A stretch of DNA of 64,000 nt from Desulfobacterales bacterium (GCA_011049715.1 DRHF01000151.1:1-64000), one strand, 5' to 3'; positions 1-9,093 are shown, numbered from the stretch's first letter. Notes: generated by a model from the letters alone, not told the origin. A program made the numbers and translations.

Positions 1-222
1 ACAATGAGGCAATCAGTTTGAACCGGTATCCATAAAGTAATCACCGTGCACAGGCACGCGATGGTCTGGTTTCTTTTGTAATATCAGTTGCTTCTGAAAT
101 GATAACTCTTAAAAGGTTTTGTGCCGTTGTCAAAGCGCTCATCATTAATTTTTTCCAGAAAAATTTCTTTTTACCCTATGCCTGATGCAACTTTCCTTAA
201 AATATCTGGTATGAAACTTGAG
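1..222. repeat. Dispersed direct repeat, copy 1 (contains an extra ~94 bp segment relative to copy 2)
   Basis: acaatgaggcaatcagtttgaaccggtatccataaagtaatcaccgtgcacaggcacgcgatggtctggtttcttt at 1-76 and ttaccctatgcctgatgc..aaacttgag at ~171-222 both recur at 8595-8722; the extra segment is bounded by tttctttt (70-77 and 164-171). Confidence 0.9.
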
Positions 223-243
223 TGATTATCTCTATGTTTAGTT

Positions 244-277
244 TTGACTAATATTAATGATAAGGGTTGACTAATAT
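244..277. promoter_or_regulatory. Two direct 11-bp repeats TTGACTAATAT (244-254, 267-277), 23 bp apart, upstream of the iron transporter operon
   Basis: Read directly in sequence; position upstream of fbpA-like gene; operator role is inference. Confidence 0.35.
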
Positions 278-411
278 GCATAAAGAGCTTAGGCTTTATC
301 AACAATTTATATTATTTCGATCGATGGCGCCCGTTTGGGATTTGTACCCGGTCCAATGAGTTGCCTCGAAGACACCAAAATAATTTTTATTTCAAGGGAG
401 GTCTTATAAAA

Positions 412-1416
412 ATGAGAAAATGGATTTTGTTTTTGGCAAGCCTGATTATCTTCCAAACATTAGAAATGGGTCTTGCTACGCTTACGCCGGCGGAGTCGCT
501 CATCCTCTATTCGGGAAGGACCGAGGAGCTGGTGGGGCCGATTATCGATCAGTTTACCAAAGCGACGAACATTGAGGTCCGTGTGCGCTACGGAAAGACC
601 ACCGGACTGGCCGCAACGATACTAGAGGAGGGCCGAAGGAGCCCGGCGGATGTCTTTTTTGCCCAGGATCCTGCAGGACTGGGCGCAGTGGAACATTTTT
701 TTGGCAAAATTCCCGGGGATATTCTCGATCGGGTCGAGCTTAGATTCCGCTCTCCCCGCGGCAAATGGGTGGGTATTTCAGGCCGCGCCCGCACCGTAGT
801 ATTCAACACCGAAAGGTTGAGGAAAACCGATCTGCCCGATGACATTTGGGGCTTTACCGATCCCAAGTGGAAGAACCGGATCGGATGGGCCCCTACAAAC
901 GGTTCCTTCCAGGCCATGGTTACGGCCATGCGAATTCTATGGGGAGAGGAAAAAACGTACCAATGGCTCAAAGGCGTTCATGCCAACAAGGCCAAAATAT
1001 ACCCCAAAAACACCCCGATAGTGGCAGCAGTCGGCGCCGGGGAGATCGACATCGGCTTTGTTAATCATTATTATCTACTGCGTTTCCTCAAAGAGCGGGG
1101 CGAATCTTTTCCCGCCCGGAACTATCATCTCAGAAATGGCGGTCCGGGTGCGATGGTCCTTGTGGCTGGGGCCGGCATCCTAGAAACCTCTCGAAACAAA
1201 AGCGCCGCCCAACGCTTTTTATCCTACCTTTTATCTTCCGGCGCCCAACAGTATTTTGCTGAAAAAACTTTTGAATATCCCGTGGTAGAGGGGGTCAAGA
1301 CACACAAGGCGTTGCTCCCCCTATCGAAAATCAAGAGCCCGAAGATTATGATGGCCGACATGGCCGACCTCAAGGGGACCCTTAAGCTGCTCAGAAAGGC
1401 GGAGGTACTCCCGTAA
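412..1416 (+). CDS. Fe(3+) ABC transporter substrate-binding protein (FbpA/IdiA/FutA-like); start revised from TTG 361 to ATG 412
   Basis: Signal peptide MRKWILFLASLIIF; LILYSGRTEELVGPIIDQFTKATNIEVRVRYG family motif; GGGAGG upstream of ATG 412. Confidence 0.85.
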   Translation: MRKWILFLASLIIFQTLEMGLATLTPAESLILYSGRTEELVGPIIDQFTKATNIEVRVRYGKTTGLAATILEEGRRSPADVFFAQDPAGLGAVEHFFGKIPGDILDRVELRFRSPRGKWVGISGRARTVVFNTERLRKTDLPDDIWGFTDPKWKNRIGWAPTNGSFQAMVTAMRILWGEEKTYQWLKGVHANKAKIYPKNTPIVAAVGAGEIDIGFVNHYYLLRFLKERGESFPARNYHLRNGGPGAMVLVAGAGILETSRNKSAAQRFLSYLLSSGAQQYFAEKTFEYPVVEGVKTHKALLPLSKIKSPKIMMADMADLKGTLKLLRKAEVLP

Positions 1417-1421
1417 GACAA

Positions 1422-3035
1422 ATGAGACCGGTTAGCCAACTCAAAAAAGGCCTCCATGAGTTGAAATGGCAAGCCCATCGACCGCCTCCCGTCATTTGGA
1501 TACCTGCATTTTTAATCGGTGCGGCTGTGATCCTTCCGCATATTTACCTCGTTCTACGAGCCCTTGGCGCCGGGGAAGACTTGTGGGATCTCTTATTCCG
1601 CATTCGAACACTGCAAGTACTGGCCCGCACCTTACTCTTGATCATAGGGGTATCAGTGGTTTCAGTAGCTGTCGCTCTCCCTCTGGCCTGGTTGACTAAT
1701 CGGACAGATATGCCATTCCGGCGGTTGTGGGCGGTGTTAACCGCACTACCTCTGGTAATCCCTAGCTACGTGGCTGGATTCATTGTCGTTGCCGCCTTGG
1801 GCCCCAGAGGGATGCTCCAGCGTCTACTTGAAGGGCCGTTTGGGGTGTTGCGGCTACCCGAGATTTACGGCTTCCCGGGTGCTCTGCTTACGATTGTCCT
1901 CGTCAGCTACCCCCTGGTGTTGATTAATCTTCGAGCATCTTTACGGGGAATCGATCCACTCCTGGAGGAGGCTTCTCGAAGCTTGGGACAGGGCCAGTGG
2001 TCGACCTTCCGACACGTCGTACTGCCCCAGCTCCGCCCGGCCATCGCTTCCGGTGCTCTGCTGGTGGCGCTTTATACACTGAGAGATTTTGGAGCGGTAT
2101 CGCTTCTTCGTTATGAGACCTTTACCTGGGCGATATACCTTCAGTACGAATCCTCTTTTGACAGAACAATGGCGGCCGGTCTGTCGATGGTCTTGATTGG
2201 CGTCGCCCTGACTATTCTGTTTATTGAAGCGATGGTCCGCGGCAAAGGTCAATATTATCGCAGTTCGAGCGGGTCGAGGAGACCCCCGGCTCCCGTGCGG
2301 CTGGGGAGATGGCGGTGGCCGGCATTTTCTTTTTGTGCCATGGTGTCGTTGATCGCCTTATTTATTCCGATTGCCGTTCTGCTTTACTGGCTTATCGAGG
2401 GCGTATCGAGGGGAGAACCCTTCCACTTGGTGTGGGGGCTGGCCATCAATTCGGTCTACGCTTCGCTTCTGGCTGCCGGGGTGGCGGTACTCTTCAGCTT
2501 GCCGGTGGCAGTCCTTGCAGTCCGTTACCCGGGACGAATCAGCTCCTTTGTGGAGCGCTCGACCTATATCGGCTTTGGCCTGCCGGGCATTGTCGTTGCC
2601 CTTGCTTTGGTTTTCTTCGGGGCACATTACGCCGGGCCTCTTTACCAGACCCTTTGGCTCCTCATCTTTGCCTATGTGATTCTTTTCCTGCCCCAGGCAG
2701 TTGGCGCCACCCGTGGATCCCTGATTCAAATTAGCCCGCGGATAGAGGAAGCTGCCCGAAGCCTTGGACGCAAATCTTGGCAAATTTTAGTCACCATTAC
2801 GCTGCCTCTGGTTCGCTCCGGCTTGCTGGCCGGGGCGGTTCTTATCTTCTTCAGCACCATGAAAGAGTTGCCGGCCACTTTGATCCTCAGCCCCATCGGC
2901 TTTAAGACCCTTGCGATCTCGATATGGTCGGCCACTTCAGAAGCCTTTTTCACACGGGCCGCAGCACCTGCCCTATTGTTGATCATTACCTCGGCCGTGT
3001 CCATGGCCTTCCTGAATATCGGAGAACGGAGGTGA
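1422..3035 (+). CDS. Iron ABC transporter permease (FbpB-like, fused two-domain)
   Basis: Multiple TM segments, two EEAARSLG-type permease loops (LEEASRSLGQGQW, IEEAARSLGRKSW). Confidence 0.88.
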   Translation: MRPVSQLKKGLHELKWQAHRPPPVIWIPAFLIGAAVILPHIYLVLRALGAGEDLWDLLFRIRTLQVLARTLLLIIGVSVVSVAVALPLAWLTNRTDMPFRRLWAVLTALPLVIPSYVAGFIVVAALGPRGMLQRLLEGPFGVLRLPEIYGFPGALLTIVLVSYPLVLINLRASLRGIDPLLEEASRSLGQGQWSTFRHVVLPQLRPAIASGALLVALYTLRDFGAVSLLRYETFTWAIYLQYESSFDRTMAAGLSMVLIGVALTILFIEAMVRGKGQYYRSSSGSRRPPAPVRLGRWRWPAFSFCAMVSLIALFIPIAVLLYWLIEGVSRGEPFHLVWGLAINSVYASLLAAGVAVLFSLPVAVLAVRYPGRISSFVERSTYIGFGLPGIVVALALVFFGAHYAGPLYQTLWLLIFAYVILFLPQAVGATRGSLIQISPRIEEAARSLGRKSWQILVTITLPLVRSGLLAGAVLIFFSTMKELPATLILSPIGFKTLAISIWSATSEAFFTRAAAPALLLIITSAVSMAFLNIGERR

Positions 3036-3036
3036 A

Positions 3037-4134
3037 GTGAATACGGAAACAAAAACGGACAAGCCACTGGTGGTGTCCCTGCGAGGGGTTTCAAAGACCT
3101 ATGGCGACACCCGGGTGATTGAAAAGGTATCTTTCGAGATCAAACAAGGAGAGATTTTGGCTCTTCTTGGGCCTTCGGGTTGTGGAAAGACCACAACCTT
3201 GCGGCTTATCGCCGGTTTTGAGCAGCCCGATGAAGGGACGATCTACATTCAGGGAACAGAGGCTGCCAGCCCCGACTTTTCAATGCCGCCGGAGCAAAGG
3301 TCGGTCGGTATGATGTTTCAGGAATATGCCCTCTTCCCCCACATGACGGTGCCGGAAAATGTCGTTTACGGATTAAAGGGTATGGAGCGATGGCAACAAA
3401 AAAAGGTGCTGGCGGGGATGCTTGAACTCGTGGATATGGAGGGGTACGAGGATCGCTACCCGCACCAACTCTCCGGTGGTGAGCAACAGCGTGTGGCGGT
3501 AGCCAGAGCACTGGCGCCCTGCCCCGCCGCCCTGCTTCTCGACGAACCCTTCTCAAATCTAGATGCCGATCTGCGTGCCCAGATGAGGTCGGAGGTGCTC
3601 TCGATCCTTCGCCGGGCCGGGACAACCGCTATTCTTGTGACCCACGACCAGGAAGAGGCCTTTATTCTTGCAGACAGGGTCGGTGTCCTCAACCAAGGGC
3701 GGCTCGAACAACTGGGCACCCCTGAAGACATCTATCACCGACCCCGGACTCCTTTTGTGGCCAGGTTCGTCGGTCAGGCCGACTTTCTCATCGCCGTCGT
3801 CAAAGATGGCCAGGTAGAAACCGAACTGGGCTCCTTTTATGTTGATGAACCGATACACCACCGCAGATTGAGGGTCATGATCCGGCCCGATGACATCGAT
3901 TTCGTCATCGATAATCAAGGCAAAGCGACGATCGTCAACAGGGAGTTTTTGGGCTCTGAAAATCTTTACAACATCCGGCTCGGATCGGGTGAGATGGTCC
4001 GAAGCAGCCAACCCTCTACATCGATCTATCCCATCGATCAAAAGGTGCATATCACGGCCAACCTCGACCATGTGGTCGTTTTTCCCTACGACGAGACAGA
4101 AGATGATTCGGGAGGAAAAGATGCCGATTTTTAG
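3037..4134 (+). CDS. Iron ABC transporter ATP-binding protein (FbpC-like)
   Basis: Walker A GPSGCGKTT, signature LSGGEQQR, Walker B LLLDEPFSNLD, C-terminal TOBE-like domain; GTG start. Confidence 0.9.
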   Translation: MNTETKTDKPLVVSLRGVSKTYGDTRVIEKVSFEIKQGEILALLGPSGCGKTTTLRLIAGFEQPDEGTIYIQGTEAASPDFSMPPEQRSVGMMFQEYALFPHMTVPENVVYGLKGMERWQQKKVLAGMLELVDMEGYEDRYPHQLSGGEQQRVAVARALAPCPAALLLDEPFSNLDADLRAQMRSEVLSILRRAGTTAILVTHDQEEAFILADRVGVLNQGRLEQLGTPEDIYHRPRTPFVARFVGQADFLIAVVKDGQVETELGSFYVDEPIHHRRLRVMIRPDDIDFVIDNQGKATIVNREFLGSENLYNIRLGSGEMVRSSQPSTSIYPIDQKVHITANLDHVVVFPYDETEDDSGGKDADF

Positions 4135-4366
4135 CTATCTGGCATATCCTGTCCAAGGTGTAAAGGATGAACTTCTCAAAGATCTTAATGCCCTCGACCA
4201 CTGCGAGGCAATGGCTGCGGAAAACGAAGAGATCCTGATCCTTGTGACCGATACACCGGATGAGAAATGTGAAAACGCATTAAAGAAAAAGCTTGAAGGA
4301 TTAAAATCATTGCAATCTCTCAGCATGACGTTTGGCCATGTTGATAAGGGATTAAACGAAAAATAA
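4121..4366 (+). CDS. NapD-like small protein (81 aa)
   Basis: MPIFSYLAYPVQGVKDELLKDLNALDHCEAMAAENEEILILVTDT... resembles NapD chaperone pattern; GGAGG just upstream; overlaps the ABC ATPase by 14 bp; internal start of ORF 3890-4366. Confidence 0.6.
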   Translation: MPIFSYLAYPVQGVKDELLKDLNALDHCEAMAAENEEILILVTDTPDEKCENALKKKLEGLKSLQSLSMTFGHVDKGLNEK

Positions 4367-4532
4367 TCATTCAAATCGAATCCGCTCCTTTCGATCTATC
4401 GACAATGAAAACCTTTAAAACCCAAGAAGATACGGCTTCTCTCCTCCAAGAGGGGCGAGAATTTTATCAAAAAGTTCGTATATTTTGTTCATAAATCGCT
4501 CCGTTTGTGCCATCTTGTTTTTTTTTGGTTTG

Positions 4533-4561
4533 TTGACAACTTACTAAATTCATAGTACATA
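4533..4561 (+). promoter_or_regulatory. Putative sigma70 promoter TTGACA-N17-TACATA upstream of GNAT gene
   Basis: TTGACA 4533-4538, TACATA 4556-4561, AT-rich context. Confidence 0.4.
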
Positions 4562-4606
4562 TTTAACAAATAAACGTATATTTTACCTATATAGAAAGAT
4601 TTTTTC

Positions 4607-5125
4607 ATGATCAGGAGATGTTTGGACAACGAATTTGACACGATTTATGAAATCATTAACGATGGGGCCAAGGCCTACAAGGGTGTAATCCCAGATGACC
4701 GGTGGCATGAGCCATATATGTCCAGGAGTGAGCTGCAACAGCAAATCAAAGAAGGCGTTGATTTCTGGGGATTCGATGAGAATGGAACGCTTTGCGGGGT
4801 GATGGGCATCCAGCAAATGGGGGACGTGACGTTGATACGACACGCCTATGTTTGCACAAGTGAACAAAGACGCGGGATTGGCGGGCAACTGCTTAAACTG
4901 CTTCGAGAACAAAGTGACAAACCGTTTCTGATCGGAATGTGGATGGAGGCAACATGGGCAATCAAATTCTACGAAAAGCATGGGTTTCAACAGATTCCAA
5001 AAGACCGGATCTCTGATTTGCTAGAAAAGTACTGGTCAATTCCAAAGAGACAAGTTGAAACTTCAACGGTTCTGGCAGATGATAAATGGTTTAAAACCGA
5101 AAAGAGAGACAACAATCGGCTTTAG
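4607..5125 (+). CDS. GNAT family N-acetyltransferase
   Basis: EQRRGIGGQLLKLL acetyl-CoA loop; IKFYEKHGFQ. Confidence 0.85.
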   Translation: MIRRCLDNEFDTIYEIINDGAKAYKGVIPDDRWHEPYMSRSELQQQIKEGVDFWGFDENGTLCGVMGIQQMGDVTLIRHAYVCTSEQRRGIGGQLLKLLREQSDKPFLIGMWMEATWAIKFYEKHGFQQIPKDRISDLLEKYWSIPKRQVETSTVLADDKWFKTEKRDNNRL

Positions 5126-5134
5126 GGACGATCG

Positions 5135-6073
5135 ATGAACCGGTTACTTGTACTGACCGAAGATAATGACGACTACGGCAAATTACTCAAAAGGAGGAGA
5201 CTCCCCGACATTGAAATCGTCACCGCTTCTGATGAAGAGCATGTCCGGGAATCGATCCGGCGTTCTAACATTATTCTGGGTGAACCCGACAGGGTTGCAA
5301 AAGTCCTGGATCAGGCGAAATGTTTGCAATGGGTACAGTCGACCTTTGCCGGTGTTGAACCCCTTTGTGAAGAGAACCTTCGTCGAGACTATGTTCTGAC
5401 AGGAGTCAAAGACGTATTCGGTCCCCTGATGAATCAGTATGTCTTTGGCTACATCCTTTCCCTCGAACGCCATCTGTTCGAAACCAGGCAAAATCAGGAA
5501 AACAGAGCATGGATCCATATTCCCTATCGAAGTCTGGCGGGATTGACCCTCGGCATCTGTGGCCTGGGTTCAATAGGAAAACATGTGGCCCAAACAGCCT
5601 CACATTTCGGCATGCGGGTAGTTGCCTACAAAAAGACCTCTGAAGAGCTCCCGTATCTCGAGCGTGTTTACACCGGTTCATCGTTTGAGGAATTCCTCGG
5701 AATTTTAGACTACCTGGTTCTGGTGCTGCCCCATACGGTCGAAACAACCGACCTGATCAATTCCAAAACCCTGGAGAAGATGAAGGCTTCGGCGGTACTG
5801 ATTAATATCGGTCGCGGTAACGTTATAGTGGAGCCCGACCTTGTTCGTGCGCTCAAGGGTCGCGTAATTCGCGCGGCCGTGCTTGATGTTTTCAAGGAGG
5901 AACCGCTTGCCGCCGACAGCGCGCTTTGGGCGCTTCCAAACGCATTTATTACGCCCCACAACGCTGCGGTCAGTTTCCCACGGGAAATTGTTCGAATTTT
6001 TTATGACAACTACCAGCGGTTTCTTGCAAAGCAGACCTTGCAATATGTGATCGATTTTAAAAAAGGGTACTGA
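5135..6073 (+). CDS. D-2-hydroxyacid dehydrogenase (NAD-binding)
   Basis: GLTLGICGLGSIGKHVA Rossmann motif; LINIGRGNVI; ITPHNAA. Confidence 0.88.
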   Translation: MNRLLVLTEDNDDYGKLLKRRRLPDIEIVTASDEEHVRESIRRSNIILGEPDRVAKVLDQAKCLQWVQSTFAGVEPLCEENLRRDYVLTGVKDVFGPLMNQYVFGYILSLERHLFETRQNQENRAWIHIPYRSLAGLTLGICGLGSIGKHVAQTASHFGMRVVAYKKTSEELPYLERVYTGSSFEEFLGILDYLVLVLPHTVETTDLINSKTLEKMKASAVLINIGRGNVIVEPDLVRALKGRVIRAAVLDVFKEEPLAADSALWALPNAFITPHNAAVSFPREIVRIFYDNYQRFLAKQTLQYVIDFKKGY

Positions 6074-6124
6074 AACCGGCGATTCTGACTATCTTCATAG
6101 ACCGGGTGAATCAAAGGAGCAATC

Positions 6125-6508
6125 ATGTCATCGAACAAAATGAAGAAAAATATCAAGGAACTGGACCGAATCGTTGCCGGGGCTCGCCGGGATCGTGAGC
6201 TGCGGGAACAGACCTATCGGGAGAGGGCCCTTAAAATTTTTCCCGAGGTTTGTGCACGGTGTGGGCGTGAATTTGCCGGTAAAAAACTTCGAGAGTTGAC
6301 GGTCCATCACAGGGACCACAACCACGACAACAATCCGCCCGACGGCAGCAATTGGGAACTCCTCTGTATCTACTGCCACGACAATGAGCATTCACGCAAT
6401 ATAGATGCCTCAGAATACAGTGAGGTAGCCCCGGGCGACGAACAGGGATCGACCGCTACCTACAAACCGTTTGCCGGTCTTGACGCCCTGCTGAAGGAAA
6501 AAGAATAA
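6125..6508 (+). CDS. HNH nuclease, YajD-like
   Basis: CARCGREF...LTVHHRDHNHDNNPPDGSNWELLCIYCHDNEHS. Confidence 0.75.
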   Translation: MSSNKMKKNIKELDRIVAGARRDRELREQTYRERALKIFPEVCARCGREFAGKKLRELTVHHRDHNHDNNPPDGSNWELLCIYCHDNEHSRNIDASEYSEVAPGDEQGSTATYKPFAGLDALLKEKE

Positions 6509-6641
6509 CCTGTCAGAACCTATCGCCGGTCTATTCTGGAATTCCAGCGCAAAAATGAAAATAACTGCATTTCCGCATGGACGCTTAACACGCCGCCAGA
6601 TCTTGTAACGATCGAAAATATTACGGATAAAACCGATAACG

Positions 6642-7055
6642 ATGCTGAAAATATCAAACCATGTAACCGTTCCCCTCACAGATATAAAAATACTTCCGAT
6701 TCGTGCGATGGGTCCGGGCGGACAAAACGTCAACAAGGTTTCATCAGCTGTTCATTTGCGTTTCGATATTAAAGCAGCATCGTTGCCTGATACTTATAAA
6801 GAAAAACTATTGAAGTTAAACGATCAACGCATTTCAAAAGACGGCGTGGTTGTTATAAAGGCACAAAAATATCGGAGCCGGGAGAAAAATATAGAAGAGG
6901 CACTTACGCGGTTGCAAGCGTTGATCAAGCGGGTATCGATTGCGCCTAAAATACGGAAAGGGACCCGGCCGACAAAAGGATCGAAGCAGAAACGATTGGA
7001 CCATAAAAAAAAGCGAGGAAAACTGAAAACGTTAAGAGGAAAGGTTGATGATTAA
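6642..7055 (+). CDS. arfB: Peptide chain release factor-like / alternative ribosome rescue factor ArfB
   Basis: GPGGQNVNKVSSAVHLRFD GGQ motif and basic C-terminal tail. Confidence 0.85.
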   Translation: MLKISNHVTVPLTDIKILPIRAMGPGGQNVNKVSSAVHLRFDIKAASLPDTYKEKLLKLNDQRISKDGVVVIKAQKYRSREKNIEEALTRLQALIKRVSIAPKIRKGTRPTKGSKQKRLDHKKKRGKLKTLRGKVDD

Positions 7056-7129
7056 AAACGGGGTTTTGGATACGGGGAGCGGGTTTCAAACGATTTTCCC
7101 TGCCAAAGGTTTCCGGCGGCGGATTGACC

Positions 7130-7234
7130 ATGGGAAAGACCAAAGATTATCAAATCGATCTAAAACCCGGAAAATATCTGTATTCGTGTCCGCTAAACCC
7201 GACGCCCGACTATCCCCTCATTGTGGAAAAATAA
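7130..7234 (+). other. Short cupredoxin-like ORF (34 aa) or gene remnant
   Basis: ATG-initiated MGKTKDYQIDLKPGKYLYSCPLNPTPDYPLIVEK*; PGKYLYSCPLNP resembles a cupredoxin C-terminal Cu-loop; not in supplied ORF track. Confidence 0.35.
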
Positions 7235-7270
7235 AGAGCGTCCTCGGGTAAAAAAGAAAAGACGATCCGA

Positions 7271-8152
7271 TCAGCACGGATCTATCCCGGATTGCTCACG
7301 AATCATACGGGCCATGGCAGATACATCTTCATCTCCAAACCCCCGCCCGATCAGTCCGTTTTCAATTTGATCGACCAGGGCAGCCAGCGGTAGGACGACA
7401 CCGAGTTCCCTTGCAGCCTCCAGGGCGATACGCAGGTCTTTGTGGTGCAGCTTTACCCGGAAGCCCAGAGGGTAATCGTTAGCGATCATATTTCCAGCCC
7501 TGTTGGTTAAGACCCAGGAAGCGGCAGCGCCTCCGCCTATCGCCTGGACAACCTTTTTCATATCCAGGCCGGCCTTTAGACCCAGAGCTACCCCCTCTGC
7601 CACGCTCAAATAACCACCTGCAATGATAGTTTGATTGATCGCCTTTGTGATCTGACCTGCCCCGATCGGTCCGACATGCGTTATTGTTTTTCCCATGGTT
7701 TCAAGGACCGGCCTTGCCTTTTCCACATCCTCCGGGTCACCCCCGATCATGATCGCCAGGGTTCCATTCTCGGCGCCTTCAGAGCCGCCGGAAACCGGTG
7801 CGTCTATCATTCTTACACCTCTGCTTTCCAGATTTTTGGCCATTTTTCGTGTCGCTTTGGGGCTGATTGTTGACATATCAACCACAATCGAACCGGATTG
7901 TGCGCCCTGAATCACTCCATTTTCTCCCAGAATGACTTCCTCAACATCAGGAGTATCGCTGACACAGACAATGATGACCTCGGCTTTTGCAGCCGCTTCT
8001 TTTGGCGATTCCGCCCGTTTTGCCCCAGCCTTGACAACAACCGCTTCCTTTCCCTTGGTCCTGTTGTAAACCGTTAGGGCATGGCCTTTTTTCAAAATAT
8101 TTATGGCCATGGAGGCTCCCATCGTCCCCATTCCGATAAACGCAACTTTCAT
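7271..8152 (-). CDS. NAD(P)-dependent 3-hydroxyisobutyrate/2-hydroxy-3-oxopropionate dehydrogenase family
   Basis: VAFIGMGTMGASMAINILKKG; DAPVSGGSEGAENGTLAIMIGG; HHKDLRIALEAA. Confidence 0.9.
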   Translation of the reverse strand: MKVAFIGMGTMGASMAINILKKGHALTVYNRTKGKEAVVVKAGAKRAESPKEAAAKAEVIIVCVSDTPDVEEVILGENGVIQGAQSGSIVVDMSTISPKATRKMAKNLESRGVRMIDAPVSGGSEGAENGTLAIMIGGDPEDVEKARPVLETMGKTITHVGPIGAGQITKAINQTIIAGGYLSVAEGVALGLKAGLDMKKVVQAIGGGAAASWVLTNRAGNMIANDYPLGFRVKLHHKDLRIALEAARELGVVLPLAALVDQIENGLIGRGFGDEDVSAMARMIREQSGIDPC

Positions 8153-8239
8153 TTTTTTCTCCTTTTATGCTAAAGTTCAGATTTAAAAGCCTGGTTTTGA
8201 TATGATTTCCAGACAGCAAAATATGGCTTCAATTGAGGT

Positions 8240-8416
8240 ATGAATCAAACAGATGCCCCAAAATGGTCATTTAGAGAGCAATATGATCTTTTTACGAATT
8301 CATCAAATATATCCTTTAGAAAAAGCACCTGCAGATGGCAAGAGCAAGTTGATAATTTTTTCGAATTTTTCACGCGCCCGAATGACATTCAACTATTTCT
8401 CCCGCCGTTAGCTTGA
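8240..8416 (+). other. Candidate small ORF, 58 aa
   Basis: MNQTDAPKWSFREQYDLFTNSSNISFRKSTCRWQEQVDNFFEFFTRPNDIQLFLPPLA*; below length cutoff of the ORF track; RBS is weak. Confidence 0.25.
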
Positions 8417-8594
8417 AGCAAATGTCGATGGCAAAGGCTTTTTACCAGAATATTAAATCTATTTTCAATTTTGTGACTTTGTTATTTTATTTTACGTATT
8501 ATTTTACTCAAAAGAGTCTTTATCCTCAAGTTCCGTACCCCCAATAGGGCACGGTGTCGCATCTGGTGTGGGGTGAATAAAATTTTTTGGAAAA

Positions 8595-8722
8595 ACAATG
8601 AGGCAATCAGTTTGAACCGGTATCCATAAAGTAATCACCGTGCACAGGCACGCGATGGTCTGGTTTCTTTTTACCCTATGCCTGATGCGACTTTTCTTAA
8701 AATATCAGGTGCGAAACTTGAG
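8595..8722. repeat. Dispersed direct repeat, copy 2 (lacks the 94 bp internal segment)
   Basis: First ~76 bp identical to 1-76; last ~50 bp matches 171-222 with a few mismatches. Confidence 0.9.
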
Positions 8723-8729
8723 TTTATTC

Positions 8730-8788
8730 ATTAAAAATCAAAAATCGGTTTGATCCGCCGACGGGCGGTGTGTTTTTTTGATTTAGTG
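8730..8788 (+). terminator. Putative intrinsic terminator CCGCC-GACG-GGCGG + T-run, with flanking A/T-rich arms
   Basis: ccgcc 8755-8759, ggcgg 8764-8768, tgtgttttttt; AAATCAAAAA upstream complementary to TTTTTGATTT downstream. Confidence 0.5.
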
Positions 8789-8835
8789 CGCTGAAGCAGA
8801 GTTTAAAAACGATTGGATTTACTTTTGGTGTCCCT

Positions 8836-9093
8836 ATGCCTTGGATCAAAATGCCGGGAATAGAGGGGCTGGTTTACGAGCCTCAACAACAGCCCTCAAT
8901 CGATCGCAAGCATAATTGCAAGGATTGTTACTTTTGTCAAAACTGCAGTGATGTGAGGTGCACGGTCTGCATGGAATGCGGTGATCCCCCCTCGACCTCC
9001 GAAAGCCGGAGCAGAAAATCCGGCAAAAAACGGGTAAGTGAGTACCCGGAAAATTCACCAAAATTGGCAGGAGCGTATGAAACATTTAATTGA
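8836..9093 (+). CDS. Small cysteine-rich (CxxC) protein
   Basis: CKDCYFCQNCSDVRCTVCMECGDP; nine-cysteine cluster. Confidence 0.5.
   Translation: MPWIKMPGIEGLVYEPQQQPSIDRKHNCKDCYFCQNCSDVRCTVCMECGDPPSTSESRSRKSGKKRVSEYPENSPKLAGAYETFN

Noticed and set aside
3559-4071. 170-aa minus-strand ORF
   Set aside because: Lies fully antisense within the ABC ATPase gene; no RBS or recognisable family.
4405-4494. 29-aa ORF MKTFKTQEDTASLLQEGREFYQKVRIFCS after the NapD-like gene
   Set aside because: No Shine-Dalgarno and no structural signature; too short to support without conservation data.
6125-6508. HNH protein as part of a restriction or anti-phage system
   Set aside because: YajD-like stand-alone HNH; no methyltransferase, helicase or defence partner nearby.
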